Below, piece by piece: positions 23,295-31,140 of a stretch of DNA of 33,290 nt (its first letter is position 1; each line of letters opens with the position of its first letter). The notes under the pieces are model-generated. The model ran no database searches. It saw only the letters and a list, made by a program, of their open reading frames with translations, and had not been told where the DNA came from. The position numbers were made by a program, and so were the translations under genes. The stretch comes from Oscillatoriaceae cyanobacterium Prado104. GTDB lineage: Bacteria; Cyanobacteriota; Cyanobacteriia; Cyanobacteriales; Microcoleaceae. The stretch covers positions 1-33,290 of the forward strand of contig JALOON010000071.1 of assembly GCA_025454405.1 (NCBI GenBank), read 5' to 3'.

Positions 23295-23656
23295 TTTTTT
23301 CTAGTTTGTGGGTCGATATTTTTGTTTTTGCAGACCGAAAGCAGACACTGCAAAAGTCGCGCTCGAGCGCGATCGTTCGAGAAGAACAATCTTAACTTAT
23401 ATTTTGCCTGCTGTCGGTTAACCGGGCAACAACACAATCTCTCCGTGAATTTGCCAACATTGATATTAAGGTTGTTCGTGGGGTGGGGCGGGTTTATTTA
23501 ACCTGTCTGCTGCGTTTGAAACTGTTGGCTTTCCCCGCTCCTACAGCATTATTGACATTGGTGCAAGATGTCAGTTCAACCCAACCTACTACTGGTAGGG
23601 CGCGCGCTGCGTGCCTTGTCTCCGAGCGCTTGAATGTAACTTTCACAACCGTCCCT
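23295..23656. other. Divergent intergenic region mtnD/M48 peptidase, with a 16-bp palindrome
   Basis: TCGCGCTCGAGCGCGA at 23357-23372 is a perfect palindrome. It could be an operator for mtnD, but chance is possible because CGATCG-like motifs are abundant here. The open frame 23483-23656 before the M48 start has no supported content. Confidence 0.45.
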
Positions 23657-24625
23657 ATGCCTACTTACACTGGAATTTCTAGCGAAGCTTTTCGGCACCC
23701 GCTCGATCGCGAAGCCGAACAAGCTTTGCGGAGCGTACCCGGATTCGATTTAATTGCTAGCAAATTTGTAGAATTTGTCTACGAACGGCCGCAGTTTGTT
23801 TATTTAATGGGAAATAGCATTCAAGTCGGACCGCGCCAATATGCGAGTATTTATCATATATTTCGCGAGTGCGTGCAAAGTTTAGATGTGTTTCCCGAAC
23901 CTGGTTTGTTTGTTTCTCAAAATCCTTCAGTTAACAGCTATGCTCTGGGACAAAATCAGCCTTATGTAGTCTTAAATACGGGTCTTTTAGATTTGGTAAA
24001 CGAAGCAGAACTCTCGGCAGTGCTAGCTCACGAGTTGGGACACATTAAATGCGGTCATCCAACTTTAAATCAAATGGCAATGTGGGCGATGAATTTTGCT
24101 TCGACGATCGGGGAGCTGACTTTTGGTTTGGGAAATGTGGTCAGCAGCGGTTTAATTTACGCTTTTTACGAATGGCGGCGCAAGGCTGAATTGTCGGCCG
24201 ATCGCGCTGCTTTATTGGCAACTGATGATTTGAATAATGTGATGAATTCGATGATGAAACTGGCTGGAGTTAGCAGCAAATATGCTAGCGAATGCAGTTT
24301 GCAAGAATTTATCCGCCAGTCAGACAACTATCAAGAACTCGATCGGGATAATCTCAATCAGGTGTATAAATTTTTACTGTACAATGGCGGGCAAGGAGTG
24401 ATGCTGAGCCATCCCTTCCCGGTGGAACGCTTGCGGTATTTGCAGGATTGGGCAAGTTCGGAGGAATACCGCCAAATCAAGCTGGGGAACTACAAGCGGG
24501 CGACCTCCGAGGGTGCAGTTGATGTGAATGCTCAAACACCTGAGAGCGAGGAAGCCGAGAGGCTGCGGCGGCAGATTGAAGAGTTGCAGCGGGAGATCGA
24601 TCGGCGCAAATCCCGGCAAAGTTAA
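23657..24625 (+). CDS. M48-family zinc metallopeptidase
   Basis: I set the start at ATG 23657 (322 aa) because the text from MPTYTGISSEAFRHPLDREAE matches the family start; the longer frame back to 23483 does not. The zinc site is HELGH (125-129) with the third ligand in ELSAD (Glu178). VLNTGLLDLVNEAELSAVLAHE is typical. Residues 140-175 hold hydrophobic helices that could lie in the membrane. The C-terminus (about 285-322) is a charged coiled coil, ESEEAERLRRQIEELQREID. The family resembles HtpX/Ste24-like quality-control proteases; the substrate is unknown. Confidence 0.9.
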   Translation: MPTYTGISSEAFRHPLDREAEQALRSVPGFDLIASKFVEFVYERPQFVYLMGNSIQVGPRQYASIYHIFRECVQSLDVFPEPGLFVSQNPSVNSYALGQNQPYVVLNTGLLDLVNEAELSAVLAHELGHIKCGHPTLNQMAMWAMNFASTIGELTFGLGNVVSSGLIYAFYEWRRKAELSADRAALLATDDLNNVMNSMMKLAGVSSKYASECSLQEFIRQSDNYQELDRDNLNQVYKFLLYNGGQGVMLSHPFPVERLRYLQDWASSEEYRQIKLGNYKRATSEGAVDVNAQTPESEEAERLRRQIEELQREIDRRKSRQS

Positions 24626-24962
24626 TATAGAAGAGAAAAATCAGGTTTCTGACTATCGATCTAGTCCAAGAAACCGGGTTTTTTACCCGAACTTGCGGTG
24701 AAGACTCAGGATTGAAGCAAAAAACCCGGTTTCTGACTGTGCTTTCTGACTGTGCTTGTGTTCAAGTTGTGTATCTGTTGGAAAAATTTCCCGGATGGGG
24801 TAAGGGAGGAGCGTATAACGAAGGTGGGCAAGCGGAAAGCTCGATCGCCAATTGTCTCAAGCCTAAAAATTATACGCTCATTTCTGAAATCTGTTTCTGA
24901 GGGCGTGTAGTTTAAATCAAGAAAAGCTTATAAATCAACGAACTCAACCGGGGTAAGTAAAA
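24626..24962. repeat. Intergenic region with GAAACCGGG module copy F
   Basis: GAAACCGGGTTTTTT at about 24670 and AAAAAACCCGGTTTC at about 24718-24733 form the inverted pair, with an extra partial arm at about 24643. TTTCTGACTGTGC is also directly repeated right after it. A 62-codon frame (24712-24900) that starts within the module has no support. Confidence 0.7.
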
Positions 24963-25388
24963 ATGATTATTGATAACGCCATGAATCCTAACAAGCAAAG
25001 CTCCAATTTTTTCGGCAATGTTGGAAAAATCAGCATCGCCTTGATTCTGCTGGCTGCTGGCATGGGATTGACAAATCCAGCGAGGGACCAATACCTGACT
25101 TATGCTTCCGGCCAACTGGCAACAGAATTGGAAAACGCTGTGTGTACTGATTCTCGGGTGCCTAAAGCTTTGAGCGGCGTTACAGATACTTTGATCGGCA
25201 GTTGCAAAAATTTGGTGACTTCGCAGCGGGATACGATGGAACGCTTGCTCGACAATACCACCCAACGTCAAAACTTCGGCGTTGCTAGCATTTACACGAC
25301 TGAATTGGGCGGCAAAAGCTATCAAACGGTAGGAGCTTTTGGCAATTTCGTAACGCTGCCTCCGGCTGCGAAAGATGCTCAAAAATAG
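24963..25388 (+). CDS. DUF4359 domain protein
   Basis: A 141-aa protein with one N-terminal membrane helix (about 21-37, KISIALILLAAGMGLTNP) and a mature part matching DUF4359: NPARDQYLTYASGQLATEL, two Cys (Cys61 and Cys81) and the end FGVASIYTTELGGKSYQTVGAFGNFV. The protein is probably anchored and exposed outside the membrane; the two Cys may pair. The function is unknown. ATG 24963 is used; ATG 24981 is an alternative. Confidence 0.85.
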   Translation: MIIDNAMNPNKQSSNFFGNVGKISIALILLAAGMGLTNPARDQYLTYASGQLATELENAVCTDSRVPKALSGVTDTLIGSCKNLVTSQRDTMERLLDNTTQRQNFGVASIYTTELGGKSYQTVGAFGNFVTLPPAAKDAQK

Positions 25389-25660
25389 TTGATAGTCGAT
25401 CGTCGATTGTTGGGGACTTAGGCACAAAATCTATACGTAGGGTGCTGGTGGGCGCACATTACCGCTATACTAAGTCCGGGTATCCTACGCCCTTTATAAA
25501 TCCTTCGTTTGGAACCAGAGTCTTTGCGATTGCTTCGCTGCGCTCGCAATGACAATAACGGAGGTCTTAAACTCGGATGTGGTATCAAATAGTCGAATAG
25601 TAGAAACCGGGTTTTGTTCAAAGCCCGGTTTTTGATTTGGTGTTAATGCCTTAATTGGCA
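25389..25660. repeat. Intergenic region with module copy G, a probable terminator
   Basis: GAAACCGGGTTTT (25603-25615) and AAGCCCGGTTTTT (25621-25633) fold into a tight hairpin. On the minus strand it lies just downstream of the coiled-coil gene. An earlier stretch (about 25520-25560, GCTTCGCTGCGCTCGC) is another common cyanobacterial repeat. Confidence 0.6.
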
Positions 25661-27076
25661 TCAGAAACGGCGACGCCACTTGTTCAAACAAGCTTCTCCA
25701 ATTGATGCCACAGACTGCATTTGAGCTAATTGTTCCCGCAAAGCTTTGATGGTTCTTAGCTGTTCTTGAGATTGCTGCTGCAGGGCGTCGTAATTTCGCT
25801 GTTTTCCCTGACTCTTGCTCAACTCATTTTCTAGATCTGGCAGCTTGGTAAGTTGAACTTGTAATTCATAGATCGCACTTGATTTTTCTGCTAACTGCTG
25901 TTGCAAGGTTTCGTAACTGGACTTCGATACGGTGTGCTGCAATTGCTGTTCCAGATTTTGCTTTTGTGACACCAACTCATGCTGCAAAGAGCCGATCGAA
26001 CTTTCTTTTTCAGACAATTGATGTTGCAAAGAGCCGATCGAACTTTCTTTTTCAGACAATTGATGTTGCAAAGAGCCGATCGAACTTTCTTTTTCAGACA
26101 ATTGATGTTGCAAGGAGCCGATCGAACTTTCTTTTTCCGACAATTGATGTTGCAAGGAGCCGATCGAACTTTCTTTTTCCGACAATTGATGTTGCTGTTG
26201 CAAGGAGCCGATCGAACTTTCTTTTTCCGACAATTGATGTTGCAAAGAAGCAATCGCGTTTTCTTTTTCCGACAATTGATGCTGCAAAGAAGCAATCGCG
26301 TTTTCTTTTTCCGACAATTGATGTTGCAAGGAGCCGATCGAACTTTCTTTTTCCGACAATTGATGTTGCAAGGAGCCGATCGAACTTTCTTTTTCCGACA
26401 ATTGATGTTGCATCGAACTTTCCTTGTCTGACAATTCCTGCTGCAACGATTCGTAACTTGACTTTGATACCGTTTCCTGCAATTGGCTTTCCAGATTTTC
26501 CTTTTCAGTCAATTGCTGCTGCAAAGAAGCGATCGAACTGTCTTTTTCAGACAACTCTTGCTGCAAAGAAGCGATCGCGCTTTCCGTTTCCGACAACTGC
26601 TCCTGCAAAGATTCGTAACTTGACTTCGATACCATTTCCTGCAATTGGCTTTCCAGACTTTCCTTTTCGGCCAATTGCTGTTCCAAAGAAGAGATCGAAC
26701 TTTCTCTTTCTGCTAACTGCTGTTGTAAAGATTCGTAACTTTCTTGCAGGGGATTTGGCTGCGCGATCGCATCGGGCGATCGAGTTTGAGCAGTTGCAGG
26801 ATCGCCTATTTCATTTTCTGAGACTGTTTCCCCTTGAGACTCGGCAATTTCTGCCGTAGTATCTGGATCTTTTTTCCAAGTTACGGTAACCTGTGCCTTG
26901 TCCTTAGAAATATTCAGAGCGCCTTGTGCTAAGCGTTCTAGGAGTTCCGATCTGGATATGCCGAGTTTGCGAGCGATCGAGTTCAATCGATCGGCACTAG
27001 CAGAAGTCAGCGAAAGCCCGACTTTGACTTTGCTTTCTGGATTTGAACTAACTGGATTGCGATTTTTTTTTACCAT
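25661..27076 (-). CDS. Ribbon-helix-helix/long coiled-coil protein with 14-residue repeats
   Basis: The ATG at 27076 is chosen over a GTG at 27082 because AAGGA lies about 8 nt before the ATG. The 471-aa protein starts with a basic tail and a ribbon-helix-helix-like segment (about 15-55): KVKVGLSLTSASADRLNSIA, then KLGISRSELLERLAQG. A Pro/acidic linker follows, then a continuous coiled coil from about 110 to 450. This includes four SYESLQQQL-type blocks and ten copies of HQLSEKESSIGSLQ, where 14 residues equal two heptads. The tail ends CLNKWRRRF. DNA binding plus long rods suggests a chromosome- or plasmid-organising or filament protein; this is inference. No neighbour gives further help. 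Confidence 0.75.
   Translation of the reverse strand: MVKKNRNPVSSNPESKVKVGLSLTSASADRLNSIARKLGISRSELLERLAQGALNISKDKAQVTVTWKKDPDTTAEIAESQGETVSENEIGDPATAQTRSPDAIAQPNPLQESYESLQQQLAERESSISSLEQQLAEKESLESQLQEMVSKSSYESLQEQLSETESAIASLQQELSEKDSSIASLQQQLTEKENLESQLQETVSKSSYESLQQELSDKESSMQHQLSEKESSIGSLQHQLSEKESSIGSLQHQLSEKENAIASLQHQLSEKENAIASLQHQLSEKESSIGSLQQQHQLSEKESSIGSLQHQLSEKESSIGSLQHQLSEKESSIGSLQHQLSEKESSIGSLQHQLSEKESSIGSLQHELVSQKQNLEQQLQHTVSKSSYETLQQQLAEKSSAIYELQVQLTKLPDLENELSKSQGKQRNYDALQQQSQEQLRTIKALREQLAQMQSVASIGEACLNKWRRRF
25981..26406. repeat. Ten tandem 42-bp units inside the coiled-coil gene
   Basis: Units start at 25981, 26023, 26065, 26107, 26149, 26197, 26239, 26281, 26323 and 26365. An extra 6 bp (GTTGCT, 26191-26196) lies before the sixth. 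Units at 26239 and 26281 share the variant AAGCAATCGCG. The first three share TTTCAGAC and the others TTTCCGAC, which suggests stepwise duplication of blocks. The period keeps the heptad register. Confidence 0.95.
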
Positions 27077-27607
27077 TGGCACTTTCCTTATGCCAACCTA
27101 CACCTATCAGTATAGTGGCAGAAGCCGAACTACAAATTAATTCTTGTTACTTACCAATTGTGGCAGCTTCCGTTCCCTATCGAACAAAAATCTGTAAATG
27201 TATTCCGTCCATTCTTCATGTAGATGGGTTCGCGCTTGCCTCGATCGCAATGTCTGTTATCTCAAGAGCAGGAGAGCGAGGAATACTCTGGCAAAATAAA
27301 TCTTGTAGCTAGCTTCGATCGCGCTTGCTGAAGCCCCAGGGCTTTGGGTTCGATCTCTTGTAACGGGTCGATCCCGATCGGCTTAACAATCTGTAATGTT
27401 GTGGGGCGATTCGGGCCGTGCAGCACCTTGCCACAGCCAGATTTGGCAAATGTTGAAATAGCCCACTTTACTGCGAATGTAAAGCGGGCTATTGTGTTTA
27501 AATAGATCGAACTTTTTCACCACATAAATATTCAAAAAAATTTTGCGGATTGGGCATAGGGCTTGCTGCTGACAAGCTTTTCGCCGGATGTTCGATCGGG
27601 GGAAATG
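27077..27607. other. Intergenic region with a strong hairpin, possible RNA gene
   Basis: No protein gene is supported. GC-rich sequence with several short stems runs from about 27310 and ends in a long hairpin at 27457-27493. This could be a small RNA on the plus strand or merely the 3' region of aqpZ transcripts on the minus strand. No known RNA family was recognised. Confidence 0.4.
27457..27493. terminator. 15-bp hairpin (one mismatch) downstream of aqpZ
   Basis: AATAGCCCACTTTAC (27457-27471) pairs with GTAAAGCGGGCTATT (27479-27493) around a 7-nt loop, with a single A-C mismatch. Neither side has a perfect T-run. It lies 115 nt downstream of the aqpZ stop on the minus strand. Confidence 0.6.
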
Positions 27608-28363
27608 CTAGTAATTCTCTTTGGGTTCCTCAAAAAATGAGGAGTAGAGATATCCGGCTGCTACTGCGCCTAAAATTGGTGCTAGCCAGAACAGCCACAA
27701 CTGGGCGATCGCCCAAGCTTTGCCGCCAAAAATAGCTAGAATTAAAGCAGGTCCGGTGCTGCGTGCCGGGTTGACTGACAAGTTAGTAACGGGGATGCCG
27801 ATTAAGTGAATTAACGTCAGGCAAAAACCGATCGGTACCGGTGCAAAACCTTTAGGTGCCCTGACATCTGTAGCACCCATAATCACGATTAAAAAAATGA
27901 ATGTGAGGACAAACTCTGCCAGAAAAGCAGCCAGCATTGAATACTTGCCTGGAGAGTTTTCATCGTAGCCGTTAGCTGCAAAGCCGCCGATATCAAATCC
28001 GGGTTTACCGCTAGCAATTAAATACAAGACAACGCTGGCGATAACTGCACCCACCAGTTGAGAAATAATGTAGGGGAGAAGATCCCGGGATGGGAAACGT
28101 TTGCCCGCAAATAAACCAAAGGAAACCGCCGGATTGAGGTGGCAGCCGGAAATGTGTCCGATCGCGTAGGCCATGGTCATGACTGTTAAACCAAAAGCCA
28201 GAGATACACCCACTAATCCAATACCGACAGGGAATACAGCATCTGTCGAGATTTTTGCTGCGTCGATCGTAAACACTGCAGCTAATACTGCACTGCCACA
28301 ACCGCCGAAAACAAGCCAGAAAGTGCCTATGCACTCCGCTGCGTAACGTTTTATGGGTGACAT
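27608..28363 (-). CDS. aqpZ: Aquaporin
   Basis: A 251-aa MIP-family channel with six hydrophobic helices and the two NPA boxes: HLNPAVSFGL (77-79) and VNPARSTGPAL (198-200). The Arg after the second NPA belongs to the selectivity filter. The GCHLNPAVSF and SVNPARSTGPAL forms favour a water-specific AqpZ rather than a glycerol facilitator. The gene is divergent from gntK, with 123 bp between the starts. Confidence 0.93.
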   Translation of the reverse strand: MSPIKRYAAECIGTFWLVFGGCGSAVLAAVFTIDAAKISTDAVFPVGIGLVGVSLAFGLTVMTMAYAIGHISGCHLNPAVSFGLFAGKRFPSRDLLPYIISQLVGAVIASVVLYLIASGKPGFDIGGFAANGYDENSPGKYSMLAAFLAEFVLTFIFLIVIMGATDVRAPKGFAPVPIGFCLTLIHLIGIPVTNLSVNPARSTGPALILAIFGGKAWAIAQLWLFWLAPILGAVAAGYLYSSFFEEPKENY

Positions 28364-28486
28364 AATTGTTAAGTTCGTTGTTGGCCGGTTTGTATTTTAA
28401 CACAATGAGTCGGTAAAAAATAGCTACCACAGATACTTTTATCGGGCAAAATTTTGTTATCATAGTATGTTTCGGGGCACAAAAAA

Positions 28487-29002
28487 ATGATAGTTATTGT
28501 GATGGGTGTTTCTGGTTCGGGAAAAACTACTGCGGGCAAGTTGCTGGCCCAATCTTTGCATTGGGATTTTCAAGATGCCGACGATTTTCATCCAGCGGCT
28601 AATATAGAAAAAATGGGTCGGGGAATTCCTTTGGACGATGCCGATCGAATGCCCTGGCTGTTGCAAATGCAAAGCGCGATCGCCCATTGGTTGGAAACCC
28701 AAAAGAATGTTGTCTTGGCTTGTTCCGCTTTGAAAGCTAGTTATCGGGACTTGCTGTTTGGCGATTCCCTAGGGGATAGCTTCGCTTCACGGACTCAAAT
28801 AAAATTGATTTATCTCAAGGGTGATTTTGAGTTATTTTCCCAGCGCTTGCAGCAGCGCCAAAATCACTACATGAAAGTCTGTTTGTTGTCAAGTCAATTT
28901 GCAACTCTTGAAGAACCTCAAGATGTAATTGTCATTAATGCCGCGCAGTCACCCGAGGCGATCGTCGCCCAGATTGTAAATAATTTAAAAAACAGTTTGT
29001 AG
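28487..29002 (+). CDS. gntK: Gluconokinase
   Basis: A 171-aa P-loop kinase of the GntK family, phosphorylating gluconate to 6-phosphogluconate. Walker A is GVSGSGKTT (7-15). WDFQDADDFHPAANIEKMGRGIPLDDADRMPWL, CSALKASYRDLL and IYLKGDFELF are family blocks. Between SYRDLL and IKLIYLKG stand about ten extra residues (GDSLGDSFASR). They are encoded by a CCCTAGGGGATAGCTTCGCT-type sequence that looks like a dispersed cyanobacterial repeat inserted in frame. The segment after LQQRQNHYMK is shorter and altered (VCLLSSQFATLEEP in place of the usual lid with MLxSQ). Probably active. Confidence 0.88.
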   Translation: MIVIVMGVSGSGKTTAGKLLAQSLHWDFQDADDFHPAANIEKMGRGIPLDDADRMPWLLQMQSAIAHWLETQKNVVLACSALKASYRDLLFGDSLGDSFASRTQIKLIYLKGDFELFSQRLQQRQNHYMKVCLLSSQFATLEEPQDVIVINAAQSPEAIVAQIVNNLKNSL

Positions 29003-29074
29003 TGAGGAATTAAGTCCGCAAGGAAGCGGATTGCTAACAGCAAACTAATTCTATTGGAGTATCGAAATCCCAAA

Positions 29075-30052
29075 TTAGTTTTTGTACAAATACAGAAAAG
29101 CTTCTACTTCAGCAGCAGTAGGTTGAGCGGCGATCGCCCCCGGTTTCATCGCCGTCATCGCGCCTACCGCACTCGCATAGGTTACAACTTTTTTCGCTAT
29201 TTCTGGATCTGCTAAACTCTTAATTCCCCGATCGCACAACTGCCGCACCAAACCAGCCACAAAACCGTCGCCGGCACCAGTTGTATCTTCAACATCTACT
29301 TTAAAAGCCGGGATTTTTCCTTCATTTTCCGAGATACAATAAGAGCAGCCTTTGTTGCCAGCCGTGACTAAAACACCTTCTGCAACATCGAGGCTGTAAG
29401 TAATAGCACCAGCGTCAGTTGTGTCAAACAACCACTCAGCTTCTTCTTCAGATAATTTGAGAAAATCCACTTTTTTTAACAGTTCTTTAATGCGCGGTTT
29501 TGCCTCTTCTGGATTGGACCAAAACACGGGTCGCCAATTCACATCAATGACAATTTTCAGATCGTATTTTTCTGCAAGTTCGATCGCGCGAGCGATTGCA
29601 TCTCTGCTGTCAGGATAAGCTAATTCTAAAGTTCCTAAAATTAGAAACTCCGCATTTTCAAACAATTCTTCCGGCAGTTGGGATGCCAGCAGGCGAGTAT
29701 CGGCAAATTCCGCATTATCAAATCGGACAAAACCGGCAAAAGAGCGATCGCCCGCTGCATTTCGCAGGACGCGAACTTGCCGCGTTGGCGCTGTAGGATG
29801 CCTTTGCACTCCAGTTGTATCGACTCCCAGTTCTTGCAATAAATGTACTAAAGAATTCCCCAATTCATCAGCACCGGCAGCACCGATAAATCCCGCAGGT
29901 GTCCCCAATTTAACCAAGGCACAGGCAACATTTGCAGGCGCACCGCCCGGATAAGCAGTCCAAGATTCTACCTCTTCTAAAGAGGCTGCGGGTCGATCTG
30001 CCAAACAATCAAATAAAATTTCACCGAGACACAGAACGCGAGGATAAGACAT
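29075..30052 (-). CDS. PfkB-family sugar kinase, probable fructokinase
   Basis: A 325-aa ribokinase-fold protein. It starts MSYPRVLCLGEILFDCLAD, with the family motif YPGGAPANVACALVKLG near residues 33-49. The anion-hole motif DTTGAGDGFVAGLV (about 253-266) contains the catalytic Asp. KIVIDVNWRPVFW supports the fructokinase branch of PfkB kinases, and the length is normal. Substrate assignment to fructose is by similarity of motifs only. Gluconokinase lies next to it on the other strand, converging, so the two do not share an operon. Confidence 0.88.
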   Translation of the reverse strand: MSYPRVLCLGEILFDCLADRPAASLEEVESWTAYPGGAPANVACALVKLGTPAGFIGAAGADELGNSLVHLLQELGVDTTGVQRHPTAPTRQVRVLRNAAGDRSFAGFVRFDNAEFADTRLLASQLPEELFENAEFLILGTLELAYPDSRDAIARAIELAEKYDLKIVIDVNWRPVFWSNPEEAKPRIKELLKKVDFLKLSEEEAEWLFDTTDAGAITYSLDVAEGVLVTAGNKGCSYCISENEGKIPAFKVDVEDTTGAGDGFVAGLVRQLCDRGIKSLADPEIAKKVVTYASAVGAMTAMKPGAIAAQPTAAEVEAFLYLYKN

Positions 30053-30514
30053 ATCGATTTTGCGATTTTAGATTTTAGATTTTAGATTTTAGATTTTAGA
30101 GTTAACTAGATTGTAGGTTTGCGAGTTCAGTCGATCGGAGATTTTAGATTGATTTTAGATTTGCCAGCTAACTAGATTTGTAAATGCTCAAAAGTGGCGT
30201 ACTTGTCACTCCTTGCGGGAGTCTGCGATCGCGAAGCTTGCTTGCAAACATTTGCGGGAGTTGCCAAACACGGATGTCGGAGAGCCACCCAAAAACTTGA
30301 GGTTCCTTACCGGGCAATTTTCCCTGGCTGCTGCGCCAGTATCCCTTGCTTTGCCGTCAATGCCTTAGCGAAGCGGGTTCGGCTATTGCGGGCGCAGGCT
30401 TAACGTTGAGACAGGTACAAAGATTAACACAAAAACACAGAATTTTATATTCATGCTCGATCCTTCATCCTCTAGAATTGTAGCTAGGTAAATATGCAGA
30501 CATAGGAAAAGTTT
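30053..30514. repeat. Intergenic region with a GATTTTA heptamer run
   Basis: GATTTTA is repeated five times from about 30064 to 30098, with looser copies near 30130-30160. The rest to 30514 holds GC-rich repeat-like sequence (GCGATCGCGAAGCTTGC at about 30225) and the leader of the LuxR-type gene. AGGAAAAG before ATG 30515 is a likely ribosome site. Confidence 0.7.
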
Positions 30515-30790
30515 ATGAGTGGGAGCGTCTCTCAGACCCCTGTCAGCCTGTCAGACAGAGAATTGCAGGTAGTTGAGTTGGTAGCCTCGGGATTGACCAA
30601 TGAGAAAATAGCCGAAAAGTTAGATATTAGCAAGCGTACAGTTGACAACCACATTAGCAATATTTTGACTAAAACCGGCGCGGACAATCGAGTCGCGCTG
30701 GTGCGTTGGGCTTTGCAGTGGGGCAAGGTATGTTTGGATAATATTAACTGCTGCCCTCTACCGGGGCCGATCGATAAAGGAGTATCTTAA
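30515..30790 (+). CDS. pedR: Small LuxR-type regulator, PedR-like
   Basis: A 91-aa protein that is nearly only a LuxR/NarL HTH: LSDRELQVVELVASGLTNEKIAEKLDISKRTVDNHISNILTKTG, then NRVALVRWALQWG. No receiver domain is present, and the length matches PedR (Ssl0564) of Synechocystis, a regulator whose activity follows photosynthetic electron transport through thioredoxin. Cysteines at 73, 79 and 80 in the C-terminal tail are candidates for redox control; PedR uses a Cys near 80, from memory. A good ribosome site stands upstream. The assignment to PedR is by size, motif and tail. Confidence 0.75.
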   Translation: MSGSVSQTPVSLSDRELQVVELVASGLTNEKIAEKLDISKRTVDNHISNILTKTGADNRVALVRWALQWGKVCLDNINCCPLPGPIDKGVS

Positions 30791-30823
30791 AGTAGGCGAA
30801 CAGGTTGCGGACAGACAAAAGTA

Positions 30824-31108
30824 ATGATGCAAACGGCACTAGAAAAACAATTGCGCTATCAAATTCAATGCCCGGGATTGCCACTTGCTGTGTATCGCGA
30901 AGTGGCCGCCCATTTGCGTCAAGTTGAAGGAGTGGAAACGGGTTTAATTCCGCAGCAGTCGCAGCAGTTTGATTATGGCGACAGTCAAGTTGGGGGCTTG
31001 TGGATACAGTATCCTGAAGGGTTCGATTTGGCCGGTCGCCAGCGGGTCGATCGCATTTTGGCTTATTATGGCGATCGTTTTTCACCTTGGGAACCATTAA
31101 TTAGTTGA
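30824..31108 (+). CDS. Conserved-type small hypothetical protein next to pedR
   Basis: A 94-aa protein (ATG 30824, or 30827) of unknown function. It is soluble, with no signal peptide or membrane helix. Its pattern is an N-terminal amphipathic stretch (LEKQLRYQIQCPGLPLAVYREVAAHLRQVEGV), then LWIQYPEGFDLAGRQRVDRILAYYGDRF, a mix of helix and strand. It starts 33 nt after the PedR-like gene on the same strand, so the two are probably cotranscribed. I recognise no domain. Confidence 0.65.
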   Translation: MMQTALEKQLRYQIQCPGLPLAVYREVAAHLRQVEGVETGLIPQQSQQFDYGDSQVGGLWIQYPEGFDLAGRQRVDRILAYYGDRFSPWEPLIS

Positions 31109-31140
31109 CAGTTGACAGTTGACAGTTGACAGTTGACAGT
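31103..31140. repeat. AGTTGAC heptamer tandem repeat
   Basis: AGTTGAC is repeated five times plus AGT, overlapping the 3' end of the preceding gene (which ends ISstop at 31108). The register contains TTGACA in each unit, like a -35 box, but no matching -10 is evident. Confidence 0.9.

Noticed and set aside
25981..26406. Regular repeats as a CRISPR array
   Set aside because: The units abut with no spacers and lie inside a coding frame.
25879..26859. Long plus-strand open frames (326 and 150 codons) over the coiled-coil gene
   Set aside because: They exist because the 42-bp repeat is a multiple of three with no stop in several frames; the minus-strand frame has the start site, head domain and heptads.
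27345..27360. tRNA T-loop-like GGGTTCGATC
   Set aside because: The flanking bases do not pair into a T-stem, and no acceptor, D or anticodon stem is found.
31103..31140. Repeated TTGACA as an array of promoters
   Set aside because: The hexamers come from the AGTTGAC tandem unit; no -10 element at proper distance.
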